A DNA stretch of 64,000 nucleotides, taken from Lancefieldella rimae ATCC 49626 (GTDB lineage Bacteria > Actinomycetota > Coriobacteriia > Coriobacteriales > Atopobiaceae). Numbering within the stretch: position 1 is the first letter of the stretch; each line of letters begins with the position of its first letter. The DNA lies in NCBI RefSeq assembly GCF_000174015.1, contig NZ_ACFE01000002.1, positions 314,430 to 378,429 on the forward strand. Reading direction: 5' to 3'. Positions 9,029 through 17,552 of this stretch are shown in pieces. Position numbers and translations under genes: made by a program. A model generated the notes under the pieces. That model was not told the DNA's origin and did no database searches. It saw only the letters and a list, made by a program, of their open reading frames with translations.

Positions 9029-9831
9029 TGCGCATTCTGTGTGACGTTCATACGCATACCATGTACTCGCGCCATGCGTATTCCACGATGGAGGAAAATG
9101 TCCGTGAGGCGGCATCTCAAGGGTTTGAACTCTTGGGATTAACGGATCATTTTTCTTCGATGTTGTACGAAGAGCAGATACTCAAGAACTTCCAGTTTTT
9201 TCTCAACCTGAATGTCATTCCGGAAGTTTGGCACGGTGTCCGTGTTTTGCATGGCTGCGAGGTAGATATCGTTGACCTTGAGGGCAACCTTTTTGGACAC
9301 GATATTGTTGTGGATACGTCAATCAACGGCGACAAGCTCGCACACCCGCGATACCTTGGTAATCTTGTTCTGTCTCGCTGCGATTATGCGGTGGCAAGTA
9401 TTCATGGAAAAGATTGGGCGAGAAGTGCAACGCCAGCACAGGTGACACGGATGTATGTGAATGTGCTGGATAATCCTCATGTTCTTATCTTGGGGCATCT
9501 TGGAAGAAGCTTTCTTGACTTTGATGTGGATGCGCTGGTTTGTGAATGCCGTGACCGCGGTAAGCTCATTGAGATAAATGAAGCAACGTATGCGGAAGGG
9601 CATGCGACAGAGCAACAGGACAGATGCCGTAGGATTGCGGAGCGCTGTGCTGAGCTGGGATGCATGGTTTCATTTGGATCTGATGCGCACATTGCAACGC
9701 GTATCGCGCATGCCGATTGCGTATCCCGTCTGCTTGATGAAATTCACTTTCCGGAAGAGCTTATGGCATGTCGCGATGCCGCAACGTTTCTGAAGGTAAA
9801 AGAAGCGGCCGGGGTAGGTATACCTCACTGA
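9028..9831 (+). CDS. PHP-domain metal-dependent phosphoesterase
   Basis: The 267-residue PHP hydrolase has the expected metal-binding blocks: DVHTHTMYSRHAYST at the N-terminus, LTDHF, HGCEVDIVD, SIHGKDW and FGSDAH near the C-terminus. Related proteins (YcdX, histidinol-phosphatase type) hydrolyse phosphate esters with a trinuclear metal site. The start at 9028 overlaps the aminotransferase stop. The pairing with an aminotransferase would fit a histidinol-phosphatase-like role, but no other his genes are near, so the substrate stays open. Confidence 0.85.
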   Translation: MRILCDVHTHTMYSRHAYSTMEENVREAASQGFELLGLTDHFSSMLYEEQILKNFQFFLNLNVIPEVWHGVRVLHGCEVDIVDLEGNLFGHDIVVDTSINGDKLAHPRYLGNLVLSRCDYAVASIHGKDWARSATPAQVTRMYVNVLDNPHVLILGHLGRSFLDFDVDALVCECRDRGKLIEINEATYAEGHATEQQDRCRRIAERCAELGCMVSFGSDAHIATRIAHADCVSRLLDEIHFPEELMACRDAATFLKVKEAAGVGIPH

Positions 9832-9839
9832 GGTGCGGT

Positions 9840-9878
9840 ATACCACCGGATAAGCACTGCGCCATACCACCGGATAAG
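9840..9878. repeat. Two direct copies of a 15-bp repeat
   Basis: ATACCACCGGATAAG occurs at 9840-9854 and again at 9864-9878, a 24-bp period, in the gap between two convergent genes. The short palindrome AGGTATACCT lies just upstream in the gene end. No terminator is evident in this gap. The role is unknown. Confidence 0.7.
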
Positions 9879-9896
9879 TATGCACGCGTAAGAAAA

Positions 9897-10742
9897 CTAC
9901 AGCTCTATGGTGAGTTCAACGGGGCAATGATCGCTGCCGTAGACTTCGTTCAAGATGGCCGCACCGGTAATCTGTTGTGCAATGCGATTACTGACAAGGA
10001 AGTAGTCAATGCGCCAGCCTGCGTTGTTTTTGCGGGCGTTAAAGCGATAGCTCCACCAGCTATAAGCGCCGGTCACATCGGGGTGCCGATAGCGGAACGT
10101 ATCGGTAAACCCCGCGTCAAGAAGTTTCGTGAAGCTCTCGCGTTCTTCATCAGAAAATCCGGCGTTTTTGTGATTGCTGCTGGGGTTTTTGAGGTCAATC
10201 TCAGTGTGGGCAACATTGAAGTCTCCACAGGTAATGAGTGGTTTTTGTGCAGAAAGCTCTGCAATAAAATCTCGATAGCGCTCATCCCAAACCAGGCGCT
10301 CGTCAAGCCGTGCAAGCTGCTCTTTTGAGTTGGGCGTATACACGTCAACAAACCAGAACCGATCAAATTCCAAGGCACAGACGCGACCTTCATTATCAGC
10401 AACCGGAGATCCAATTTGACGTATAACCTGCAGAGGTTCTTCTCGCGAGAAAACCGCCGTGCCCGAGTAACCCTTGCGCTCAGCATAGTTCCATGTTTGA
10501 AAATAACTGGGTATATCAAGGTCAACTTGGCCTTCTTGCAGCTTAGTTTCTTGAAGGGCAAAGATATCGGCATCGATTGTTTCAAAAATCTCGGTAAACG
10601 AAGGATCTTTTTTTAAGACGGCTCGTAGTCCGTTGACGTTCCACGAGGCAAACTTGTATTCTTTGGTATCTGCAGTGTTTGAGCTGCGGGAAGTTTGAGA
10701 GACGGCGGTGTCGGACTTTTGTGTGTTATTTGTAGCACTCAT
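9897..10742 (-). CDS. xth: Exodeoxyribonuclease III (AP endonuclease)
   Basis: Mg-dependent 3'-5' exonuclease and AP endonuclease of base-excision repair. Diagnostic motifs are ASWNVNGLRAVL, ALQETKLQ, CGDFNVAHTEIDL, AGWRIDYFL and GSDHCPVEL. At 281 aa it carries an N-terminal extension of about 28 Ser/Thr-rich residues before the EEP fold, so initiation at a later site cannot be ruled out; I kept the upstream ATG. It diverges from the folP-folK gene. Confidence 0.94.
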   Translation of the reverse strand: MSATNNTQKSDTAVSQTSRSSNTADTKEYKFASWNVNGLRAVLKKDPSFTEIFETIDADIFALQETKLQEGQVDLDIPSYFQTWNYAERKGYSGTAVFSREEPLQVIRQIGSPVADNEGRVCALEFDRFWFVDVYTPNSKEQLARLDERLVWDERYRDFIAELSAQKPLITCGDFNVAHTEIDLKNPSSNHKNAGFSDEERESFTKLLDAGFTDTFRYRHPDVTGAYSWWSYRFNARKNNAGWRIDYFLVSNRIAQQITGAAILNEVYGSDHCPVELTIEL

Positions 10743-10866
10743 GGTTTCTCACTTTCTCGGATGGTCATAGACCATGGTAAACGAGTAAGCGCGCAAAAAC
10801 CTCTACAATAGATACGTTCACGACAAGCGCAATGAAGTTACATCGTGCTCGCGCAAGGAGGCCTTC

Positions 10867-12303
10867 ATGCTGAGGCAAAGCTATACGACATGGCAATGTG
10901 GTACCCATACCCTTTCTCTTGCTCGTCCGCGAATCATGGGCATCTTAAACGTCACGCCCGATTCGTTTTCTGACGGAGGAAAGAATTTTGATGCGAAAGC
11001 AGCAATCAAGCGAGGTCTTCAGATGCTTGATGAGGGTGCGGACATCATAGACGTTGGTGGTGAGTCAACCAGACCCGGACATACGCCGGTGGATCCAAAA
11101 GAAGAGGCCGAGCGTGTGGTTCCCGTAGTCCGTGAGCTCCTTAAGGCCGGAGCGCTTGTTTCCATCGATACGCGCCATGCCGAGGTGGCACGCATGTGCG
11201 TCCGTTTGGGAGTGCAGATTATCAATGACGTTTCGGGTTTTACCGATCCTGAAATGGTGAAGGTGGCTGCGGATTCTAAGTGTGGTTGCATCGTGATGCA
11301 CTGGAACAAGGAGGGTTTGGGTGCGCATGTTGAGCGCAAGCGCGTTGCCCTTGACGACAGTAGGCCGGCTCGTCCGGAAGCCGCTCGTTCTCTCACATCA
11401 CAGCGCCGCTTTACCCTGCCTGAAGAAGCGCCTATCATGCGTCAAATTATGGGCTTTTTGGGCGATCAAGCGCGTATTCTCATGCGAGCCGGCGTTTCTC
11501 ATGACCGTATTTGCATCGATCCCGGCCCGGGCTTTGATAAGTTTGCCGATGAGGACATTGTTATTCAGCGGGCCACACGCTCCATGGTTTCCATGGGCTA
11601 CCCGCTCATGTGTGCGGTATCGCGGAAACGCTTTGTGGGTGCGGTGTCGGGTGTGAGTACGGCGGGGGATCGGGATGCGGCAACGCAGGCCATTTGTATT
11701 GCCGCCATCACTAATGGGGCCAGAATTCTCCGTGTGCATGATGTTGCGGGTGCCGCACAAGCCATTAATTCATTTTGGGCTATGACCGAAAAAGATTCGC
11801 GTCAGGGATTTGTGGCGCTTGGCTCAAACGTGGGTGATCGTGTGGCGTATTTGGCTCGCGCAACACAGCTCATAGATGAGATCCCTTTGACGTGCGTAGT
11901 GTCTGTGAGCCATGCGTATGAGACGGAACCGGCCTACGGTATTGCAACGCCGGTTGCCAATGCGGTGGCTGAAATCCGAACCGAGCTCCATCCGCTCGTG
12001 CTTCTCGGCGAGTTGCTTAAAGTCGAAGACACACTCGGTCGTATCCGCAAATCGGGTGAGGAAGGCCATGGCCCGCGTACCATCGACTGCGATTTGCTTT
12101 GGGTTGAGGGAGAAGAGCATGCCGGCCAGCGCCTGACGCTTCCACACCCGCTCCTCGGTGAGCGCGACTATGTGCTGGTTCCCATGGAAGACCTGATGCA
12201 CGATCCGGTCCGCTTCCTTACCCACAGCGGAGTTGAAGTTCTCCCTTCCGATCAGCGTGTTGGTCATGTCACGGCCGACCTCGGCGAAGTTGTTTGGGAG
12301 TAG
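10867..12303 (+). CDS. folP: Fused dihydropteroate synthase / HPPK
   Basis: Two consecutive folate enzymes in one 478-residue chain. Residues 1 to about 305 are dihydropteroate synthase (GILNVTPDSFSDGG, GGESTRPG, SIDTRHAEVA, IDPGPGFDK). From about 315 the chain is 6-hydroxymethyl-dihydropterin pyrophosphokinase (VALGSNVGDR, GPRTIDCDLL, LPHPLLGERDYVL). The aldolase FolB, often between them, is missing and not seen in the window. The synthase has an insert of roughly 35 residues around RPARPEAARS. AAGGAGG at 10857-10863 precedes ATG 10867. Sulfonamides target the first domain. Confidence 0.95.
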   Translation: MLRQSYTTWQCGTHTLSLARPRIMGILNVTPDSFSDGGKNFDAKAAIKRGLQMLDEGADIIDVGGESTRPGHTPVDPKEEAERVVPVVRELLKAGALVSIDTRHAEVARMCVRLGVQIINDVSGFTDPEMVKVAADSKCGCIVMHWNKEGLGAHVERKRVALDDSRPARPEAARSLTSQRRFTLPEEAPIMRQIMGFLGDQARILMRAGVSHDRICIDPGPGFDKFADEDIVIQRATRSMVSMGYPLMCAVSRKRFVGAVSGVSTAGDRDAATQAICIAAITNGARILRVHDVAGAAQAINSFWAMTEKDSRQGFVALGSNVGDRVAYLARATQLIDEIPLTCVVSVSHAYETEPAYGIATPVANAVAEIRTELHPLVLLGELLKVEDTLGRIRKSGEEGHGPRTIDCDLLWVEGEEHAGQRLTLPHPLLGERDYVLVPMEDLMHDPVRFLTHSGVEVLPSDQRVGHVTADLGEVVWE

Positions 12304-12307
12304 CTCC

Positions 12308-12976
12308 GTGAGTGTGTTTGATACGGTAGTCAAGCTGGCGCAAACCGGTGAGCAAGCAGGAGTTTTTCTTGCGGAAGACGGCAATGGAAAAAGCATCGGC
12401 CAAGGCGAGAAGCACGTTGAATGTGCACTCATTCTGCGTCCCGATGTTCCCATGCAACAGGTAATGGGCATTCCGTACGTTGTGGCGTATGGTTTGGCGG
12501 AGGCTCTTGAAAATACCGTACCGAACATTGGCATTGCGTGGCCCTATGGGATTGTTATTGGGGGTACGCCTGTCGCTTCCATACGAGCCCATGCAGGATA
12601 TGCGGACGGTATGTTTGTCGTGTGCGGGTTGACGTTTGATTTTGAGGAGTTTCCTGAAGTTGGAGAGCTTCTCGCCACAGGGGCATTGAGTCTTACAAAT
12701 TTGGCACAAAAGGCCATGGCTACGGTAGGTAGTTGGGCTGAAAATGTTAAGGCGGGTCGCGCGGCTGCAGGGCCGCTTGCACCCATCCTGAATGAGTATT
12801 TTGAGCGTGTAACGTTGCTTGGTCAGACGGTTGATGTGGTGTATCCCAATGGTAACGTGGCGTATACGGCACATTTTGGTGGCGTTGACGTGTGGGGCCG
12901 TGCGATTATTGTGGATGATGAGGGAAAAGAGACCGCCATCACACCTGAACAGGCATCTATCCGCGCTTCCAGATGA
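12308..12976 (+). CDS. Biotin-ligase-fold protein lacking catalytic motifs
   Basis: A 222-residue relative of BirA. The central domain keeps the strand pattern (PNIGIAWPYGIVIGG, then FVVCGLTFDF), and the C-terminal SH3-like domain is recognisable (LLGQTVDVVY...VWGRAIIVDD). The GRGRRGR biotinyl-AMP loop is replaced by AEDGNGKSIGQGEKH. The active-site lysine of the usual KLAG is absent (TPVAS). No N-terminal HTH is present. Genuine birA often neighbours coaX, which supports the assignment. I infer a non-catalytic or divergent paralogue. GTG at 12308 follows GGGAG, 5 nt after the folP-folK stop; the last 20 bp overlap coaX convergently. Confidence 0.65.
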   Translation: MSVFDTVVKLAQTGEQAGVFLAEDGNGKSIGQGEKHVECALILRPDVPMQQVMGIPYVVAYGLAEALENTVPNIGIAWPYGIVIGGTPVASIRAHAGYADGMFVVCGLTFDFEEFPEVGELLATGALSLTNLAQKAMATVGSWAENVKAGRAAAGPLAPILNEYFERVTLLGQTVDVVYPNGNVAYTAHFGGVDVWGRAIIVDDEGKETAITPEQASIRASR

Positions 12977-13724
12977 GATAAATACCACGCAAGGTGAGTT
13001 CTGGATCCACAACATCAAATACGTCTGTTGCAACACTCACAGTCTTTGCAAGGCCGCCCGTGGCAATGATTTTTGCACCACCAATGCCAGGCTCTTGCAA
13101 AATTCGAGCTACAAGACCTTCTGCCTGTGCCGCTGTACCAATGACCAAACCCGATTGAACGGCACTTTCGGTGTCGTCACCCAAAGCCGATGCGGGAGCT
13201 TCTATGGGGATACTGGAAAGCTTGGCTGCGCGTTCAAAAAGTGCGTTTGCAGACAGCATAAGACCGGGAGAAATAGCGCCACCGCGATATGCACCCGAAT
13301 CATCAACAACGTCGATATTAGTGGCCGTGCCAAAGTCAACTACCACCACGGGAGACCCATATCGATCGCGAGCAGCCACGGCATTGGCAATGCGGTCAGC
13401 ACCAACACGCTCCGGATGTGGCATGTGTACGGGTACCCCAGTATTGGAAGAAGCGCTGATTGCAACCAGCGGTCTCTTCAGAAGCACTTCAAAACAACGC
13501 TTCCAAGCTCGGGAGATGGCAGGAACAACGCAAGCAATTCCTCCGGCGGAAATATCATCAAGCAAAAGCCCATCTTTCATGAAGAACGTAAACAGACGTC
13601 CATGCAGCATGTCTGCCGTGTCAACGGAGTTTGTCGACATGCGCCAGCCGTGAAGCATCTGGCCCTTCTCGTCAAAAAGTCCAAGGGTCGTTTGAGTATT
13701 GCCTACATCAATAGCTAAAAACAT
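12957..13724 (-). CDS. coaX: Type III pantothenate kinase
   Basis: First step of coenzyme A synthesis, phosphorylating pantothenate with ATP. The 255-residue ASKHA-fold enzyme opens with the phosphate loop [14 protein letters not shown]. It contains [29 protein letters not shown] and [24 protein letters not shown] precedes ATG 13724. Type III enzymes are feedback-resistant and typical of bacteria lacking coaA. The 3' end overlaps the biotin-ligase-like gene tail to tail by 20 bp. Confidence 0.95.
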   Translation of the reverse strand: MFLAIDVGNTQTTLGLFDEKGQMLHGWRMSTNSVDTADMLHGRLFTFFMKDGLLLDDISAGGIACVVPAISRAWKRCFEVLLKRPLVAISASSNTGVPVHMPHPERVGADRIANAVAARDRYGSPVVVVDFGTATNIDVVDDSGAYRGGAISPGLMLSANALFERAAKLSSIPIEAPASALGDDTESAVQSGLVIGTAAQAEGLVARILQEPGIGGAKIIATGGLAKTVSVATDVFDVVDPELTLRGIYLIWKRG

Positions 13725-13784
13725 GTCGCCTCCGTGTAAAGCGGGGAATAGTTCGTTCTATCCTAGCGAAACCGTGCAGACTCT

Positions 13785-13792
13785 GCTATACT
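13785..13792 (+). promoter_or_regulatory. Probable extended -10 for rpmE
   Basis: TG-C-TATACT, an extended -10, lies 57 nt before the rpmE start in the coaX/rpmE divergent gap. No good -35 is visible, as is common for extended -10 promoters. Confidence 0.4.
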
Positions 13793-13809
13793 CATTCGGC
13801 TATTCCCTT

Positions 13810-13830
13810 GCTCTGGTCGGAAACCAGAGC
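13810..13830 (+). promoter_or_regulatory. Hairpin in the rpmE leader
   Basis: GCTCTGGT pairs perfectly with ACCAGAGC around a CGGAA loop, ending 18 nt before the rpmE start and just ahead of its AAGGAG. This could be a binding site for L31 autoregulation or simply a leader stem. Confidence 0.45.
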
Positions 13831-13848
13831 CGATGTAAGGAGTCCTGT

Positions 13849-14271
13849 ATGAAGCAAGGAATTCATCCTGAGTACGTTGAGTGCACCGTTCGCTGCACTT
13901 GTGGCAACACGTGGACCACACGCGCAACTGTTCCGGAAATGCGTGTTGACCTCTGCGATAAGTGCCACCCATTCTATACTGGTCAGCAGAAGCTCGTTGA
14001 TACGGGCGGTCGTGTCCAGCGCTTCTCCAATAAGTTCGGTGAAGCTGCTTCCGCTCGTCTTGATGCCGCAAAGGCCGCCAAAGAGGCAAAGGCCGCAAAG
14101 GCTGCAGAGCAGGAAGCTGCTCGTAAGGCCGCTGCTGAGGCAAAGGCTGCTGAGAAGGCAAAGCGTGCTGCAGAGTTCGCCAAGAACGCTCCCGTTGAGG
14201 AGCCTACCGCTCCGGCTGCACCTGAAGCCCCGGCGGAGGAGTCAGCTGCTACTGAGACTCCGGCTGAGTAG
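13849..14271 (+). CDS. rpmE: Ribosomal protein L31 with long C-terminal tail
   Basis: Large-subunit protein bridging to the small subunit. Residues 1 to about 70 are a normal zinc-type L31 (CTCGNTW and [13 protein letters not shown] supply the Cys ligands). The remaining 70 residues are an added Ala/Lys/Glu-rich helix, ending in a Pro/Ala/Glu tail. Total length is 140 aa versus about 70 in most bacteria. AAGGAG upstream fixes ATG 13849. The tail lacks cysteines and membrane segments. See the leader hairpin upstream and the terminator downstream. Confidence 0.95.
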   Translation: MKQGIHPEYVECTVRCTCGNTWTTRATVPEMRVDLCDKCHPFYTGQQKLVDTGGRVQRFSNKFGEAASARLDAAKAAKEAKAAKAAEQEAARKAAAEAKAAEKAKRAAEFAKNAPVEEPTAPAAPEAPAEESAATETPAE

Positions 14272-14307
14272 TAGTTCGGCTTTTGGCATACAAAGCATAG
14301 TGATAAG

Positions 14308-14333
14308 GGAGCGGCTTCAGCTGCTCCTTTTTT
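14308..14333 (+). terminator. Rho-independent terminator after rpmE
   Basis: GGAGCGGC-TTCA-GCTGCTCC, an 8-bp stem with one G-U pair, followed by T6. Confidence 0.88.
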
Positions 14334-14414
14334 CGTGAGGTTACATCCTGGCGAGAAGAACATAAACCTGACGGGTATACTTAAATGCGTTCACTCGAGT
14401 GCGTCGGAGGACGT

Positions 14415-16586
14415 ATGGAATCGTTATACACAAAGTATCGGCCGCAAACATTCGAGCAGGTTGTCGGTCAGAAGCATGTTGTCGGAACTTTGAAGCGCGC
14501 AGTGCTTGAAGGTAAGGTGAGTCATGCCTACCTGTTTTGCGGGCCCAGAGGAACCGGCAAGACAACCATGGCTCGTCTGTTGGCAAAAGCATTGCTTTGT
14601 CGTAAAGCTCCCGGACAGCTTCCGGATGGAACTTGCGAAGAATGCCAGCTTATTGCGGCGGGTAATCATCCCGATGTGGTGGAGATAGACGCCGCATCCA
14701 ATACCGGCGTTGATAATGTTCGAGAAGAGATTATTTCTCGCGCAAATTATGCGCCGGTACGGGGCAAAGGCAAGGTTTATATCATTGACGAAGTGCATAT
14801 GTTGACCACTGCAGCCTTCAATGCCTTGCTCAAAACTCTTGAAGAACCGCCAGCTCATGTAACATTTATTTTATGTACGACAGATCCGCAAAAAGTATTG
14901 GGGACCGTTCTTTCGCGTGTGCAGCGCTTTGACTTTCACGCTATTGGCAACGAAGAAATGCTGAGTCACCTACAGCAGGTTTGCGAAGCCGAGAGTTTCC
15001 AGTATGACGCTCGTGCGCTTGAGCTGATTGTTCGTCATGCTCGCGGAGGCATGCGTGACGCACTGACTTCTTTGGAGCAGCTGTCTGTGTTTGGCGATGG
15101 GGTGGTGTCGCTTGCCATTGCTCAGGACTTTTTGGGTGAGGCGTCAGGGTCACTTCTCGCGCACGTCTCGACGGCCATTGCAAAGCGCGACGTCTCAACG
15201 CTTTTTGAGCAGGTTAACACGCTCGTTGATGAAGGCCGCGACGTACTGCAGTTTACGCGAGAGCTTGCGGCTCATATACGTAATGCCTATGTGATGGCGG
15301 CGGTTGGTCCCGATACGTCTGCGCTTACAATAACCGATGACGAGCGGACACAGCTTGCGCAGGAGGTGCGTGAGTATCGTTCGGCTGACAGGCTTGCCCG
15401 AGCGCTCACGATACTGGGGGATGCTTCAAACCAGATGCGCACGGCATCCAATCAGCGATTGGTTCTTGAGATTGCCTTTACGCGCCTTGCTCGTCCCACG
15501 TCCGATTTAACACTTGAATCTCTTGCTGAACGTATAGCGGATTTGGAGTATCAGCTGGCAGATGGCGTGTCGAGAAGTACATCTGATGTGGATACTTCTT
15601 CGGTAACCGAAGTAACCAAACCACCGGTTGAAACTGCACCCACGCCAGTGGTTGAGGTGTCTGCTCAAATGACATCTGCTCCAGTGGTTGAGGTACCCGT
15701 TCAGCCGATGCCCACACTAGTGGTTGAGATGCCTGCTCAACCAGCACCGCTCACGCCACCTGTATCCGAACCTACTCCAGAGGTACCTTCCCAGGCCGAA
15801 ACGTCCTCACATGATGCTTCCGCTCGTACTCCGGGTAATGCCGATGAGGCAACTCTTACACGGCGTTGGAAGCAGATTGTAAAGCAGTACCGAGAGAAAG
15901 CACCTGCACACGGTTCACTTCTCATGAATTCAACGCTTGCTTCAGATGATGGCTCCAACCTGCTGGTTTTGCTTCCCAAGGGATCCGAGTTTGCCTCGGC
16001 GATGCTTGGACGAGAAGAGATTAAAAAGGAACTCCTTACGTTCATTGAGCCTGTTTTGGGTATGCGAACCGTTACATACGGGGAGTCATCGCTTCAAAAT
16101 AAGGCCATTGCTGATGCGGAACGTGCGCTCAAACCGCAAGAGCCTCCGCGCATACGCAAGAGAGACGCACAGCCGCAAGGTTCAACGGAGCCCGCAGTGA
16201 GCGCGGCACCGGCACCGGTTGCGACACCGGCGACGGTACCAGCACCAGTATCGGGACCAGTACCGGCATCGATGCCGACACCAGTATCAACATCAGCACC
16301 AATACCAACACCGGCACCAACACCAACACCAACGCCTGCTCCCGATATGGTGCCGACACCGACACCGGAGCCGATACCGGAATCGGAACAAACGCCAAAG
16401 ACACGGCAGGCACCAAAAGCAGCACCCGGCTCGCCTGAGGATGTAGCTGTTCAGTCGGCGCTTCCAAAAGAACTTGCGAGTGTTGCGGCAATGCTTGAAG
16501 ATGTATTTGGACCCGCACTATCTGTTTCATTTGAGTCAAAAAAGGACCAATCTAAGGATCAACCTGTCGAGAACAAGGAGAGCTAA
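14415..16586 (+). CDS. dnaX: DNA polymerase III subunits gamma/tau
   Basis: Clamp-loader ATPase that also tethers the replicative polymerase. The 723-residue protein shows Walker A GPRGTGKTTMARLLAKAL near residue 42, the zinc module ending DGTCEECQ, Walker B DEVHML and the sensor SRVQRF. Two low-complexity stretches (about residues 395-475 and 595-680) are rich in Pro/Thr/Val/Ala, the second a run of alternating PTPAPTPTPT-like residues. I saw no classical A-AAA-AAG slippery site, so a separate gamma form is not predicted. GGAGG fixes the ATG at 14415. A GGCGAGAAGAAC element sits 54 bp upstream of the start. The TAA overlaps the ebfC ATG. Confidence 0.96.
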   Translation: MESLYTKYRPQTFEQVVGQKHVVGTLKRAVLEGKVSHAYLFCGPRGTGKTTMARLLAKALLCRKAPGQLPDGTCEECQLIAAGNHPDVVEIDAASNTGVDNVREEIISRANYAPVRGKGKVYIIDEVHMLTTAAFNALLKTLEEPPAHVTFILCTTDPQKVLGTVLSRVQRFDFHAIGNEEMLSHLQQVCEAESFQYDARALELIVRHARGGMRDALTSLEQLSVFGDGVVSLAIAQDFLGEASGSLLAHVSTAIAKRDVSTLFEQVNTLVDEGRDVLQFTRELAAHIRNAYVMAAVGPDTSALTITDDERTQLAQEVREYRSADRLARALTILGDASNQMRTASNQRLVLEIAFTRLARPTSDLTLESLAERIADLEYQLADGVSRSTSDVDTSSVTEVTKPPVETAPTPVVEVSAQMTSAPVVEVPVQPMPTLVVEMPAQPAPLTPPVSEPTPEVPSQAETSSHDASARTPGNADEATLTRRWKQIVKQYREKAPAHGSLLMNSTLASDDGSNLLVLLPKGSEFASAMLGREEIKKELLTFIEPVLGMRTVTYGESSLQNKAIADAERALKPQEPPRIRKRDAQPQGSTEPAVSAAPAPVATPATVPAPVSGPVPASMPTPVSTSAPIPTPAPTPTPTPAPDMVPTPTPEPIPESEQTPKTRQAPKAAPGSPEDVAVQSALPKELASVAAMLEDVFGPALSVSFESKKDQSKDQPVENKES

Positions 16587-16924
16587 TGGCTAAAGGTGGA
16601 TTTAACAGAGGCGGTATGAACCGCAATCAAATGATGGCGCAGGCTCGTAAAATGCAGGAGCAGCTTTTGGCGGCTCAAGAAAAGGCTGCCCTTACCCTGC
16701 ATACGGCAAGCGCTGGCGGTGGAGCCGTAAAGGTAACGGTTTCGGGCGATTTGCGCCTTACGGATCTCAAAATTGATCCCGAGGTTTTAGATCCCGAAGA
16801 TGTTGAAATGCTTCAAGATATGATCATTGCGGCCACCAATGATGCGCTTGAGTCCGCTGAGAAAGCAGCAAGTCAAGCAATGAGTTCCGTTACGGGTGGC
16901 TTGAATATTCCGGGATTATTTTAA
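16586..16924 (+). CDS. ebfC: Nucleoid-associated protein, YbaB/EbfC family
   Basis: Small 112-residue DNA-binding protein that bridges DNA as a tweezer-like dimer. The N-terminal Asn/Gly/Met-rich region is followed by the helix [14 protein letters not shown] and the family strands [20 protein letters not shown] and [15 protein letters not shown]. Start and stop overlap with both neighbours (TAATG), giving the tight dnaX-ebfC-recR operon seen in many bacteria. Confidence 0.95.
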   Translation: MAKGGFNRGGMNRNQMMAQARKMQEQLLAAQEKAALTLHTASAGGGAVKVTVSGDLRLTDLKIDPEVLDPEDVEMLQDMIIAATNDALESAEKAASQAMSSVTGGLNIPGLF

Positions 16925-17535
16925 TGGCATTTGATCCAACAAATGACGGGCGAGCTCTTCAGCGTCTTCTCGATGAGCTTGGACGTCTTCCGGGCATCGG
17001 CCCTAAATCAGCGCAGCGCATTGCGTATTATCTGCTTGAAGCCGATTCCGAGGAAGCCCAGCGGCTATCTCGTGCGATTCTTGAGGTAAAGCAGCAGGTT
17101 CATTTTTGCCCCATTTGCTTCAATTATGCAACACGTGACGAATGCGACGTGTGCATGGACGCATCGCGGAATCGATCAGAAATTTGTGTAGTCTCTGAGC
17201 CGCGCGACGTGTCTGCCATTGAGCGTACCGGGGTTTACCATGGTCTCTATCACGTTCTTGGCGGTGTTATTTCACCGATGGATAAGATAGGTCCGGAGCA
17301 GCTTCATGTACGAGAGTTACTTTCTCGTTTGGCAGACGGTACGGTACAAGAGGTTCTTCTCGCCACGAATCCTGATGTGGAAGGGGAGACTACGGCAACG
17401 TATCTCGCACGGACGATTGCGCCTTTAGGGGTAAAAGTTTCGCGGCTTGCAAGTGGTTTGCCAGTGGGTGGTGATTTGGAGTACGCTGATGAGGTGACAC
17501 TTGGTCGTGCTATTGAAGCGCGCCGTGAGGTATAG
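16924..17535 (+). CDS. recR: Recombination protein RecR
   Basis: Works with RecF/RecO to load RecA at gaps. The 203-residue protein has the helix-hairpin-helix [20 protein letters not shown], a four-Cys zinc site ([16 protein letters not shown]), a Toprim domain ([13 protein letters not shown]) and the Walker-like C-terminal tail. Its ATG overlaps the ebfC stop. A GTTCTTCTCGCC element lies within the coding sequence at 17353-17364. Confidence 0.97.
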   Translation: MAFDPTNDGRALQRLLDELGRLPGIGPKSAQRIAYYLLEADSEEAQRLSRAILEVKQQVHFCPICFNYATRDECDVCMDASRNRSEICVVSEPRDVSAIERTGVYHGLYHVLGGVISPMDKIGPEQLHVRELLSRLADGTVQEVLLATNPDVEGETTATYLARTIAPLGVKVSRLASGLPVGGDLEYADEVTLGRAIEARREV

Positions 17536-17552
17536 GTGACAAAGGAGCTATA

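Noticed and set aside
14415-16586. Programmed frameshift producing a short gamma subunit in dnaX
   Set aside because: No A-AAA-AAG type slippery run with a following stem was seen, and the frame is continuous.
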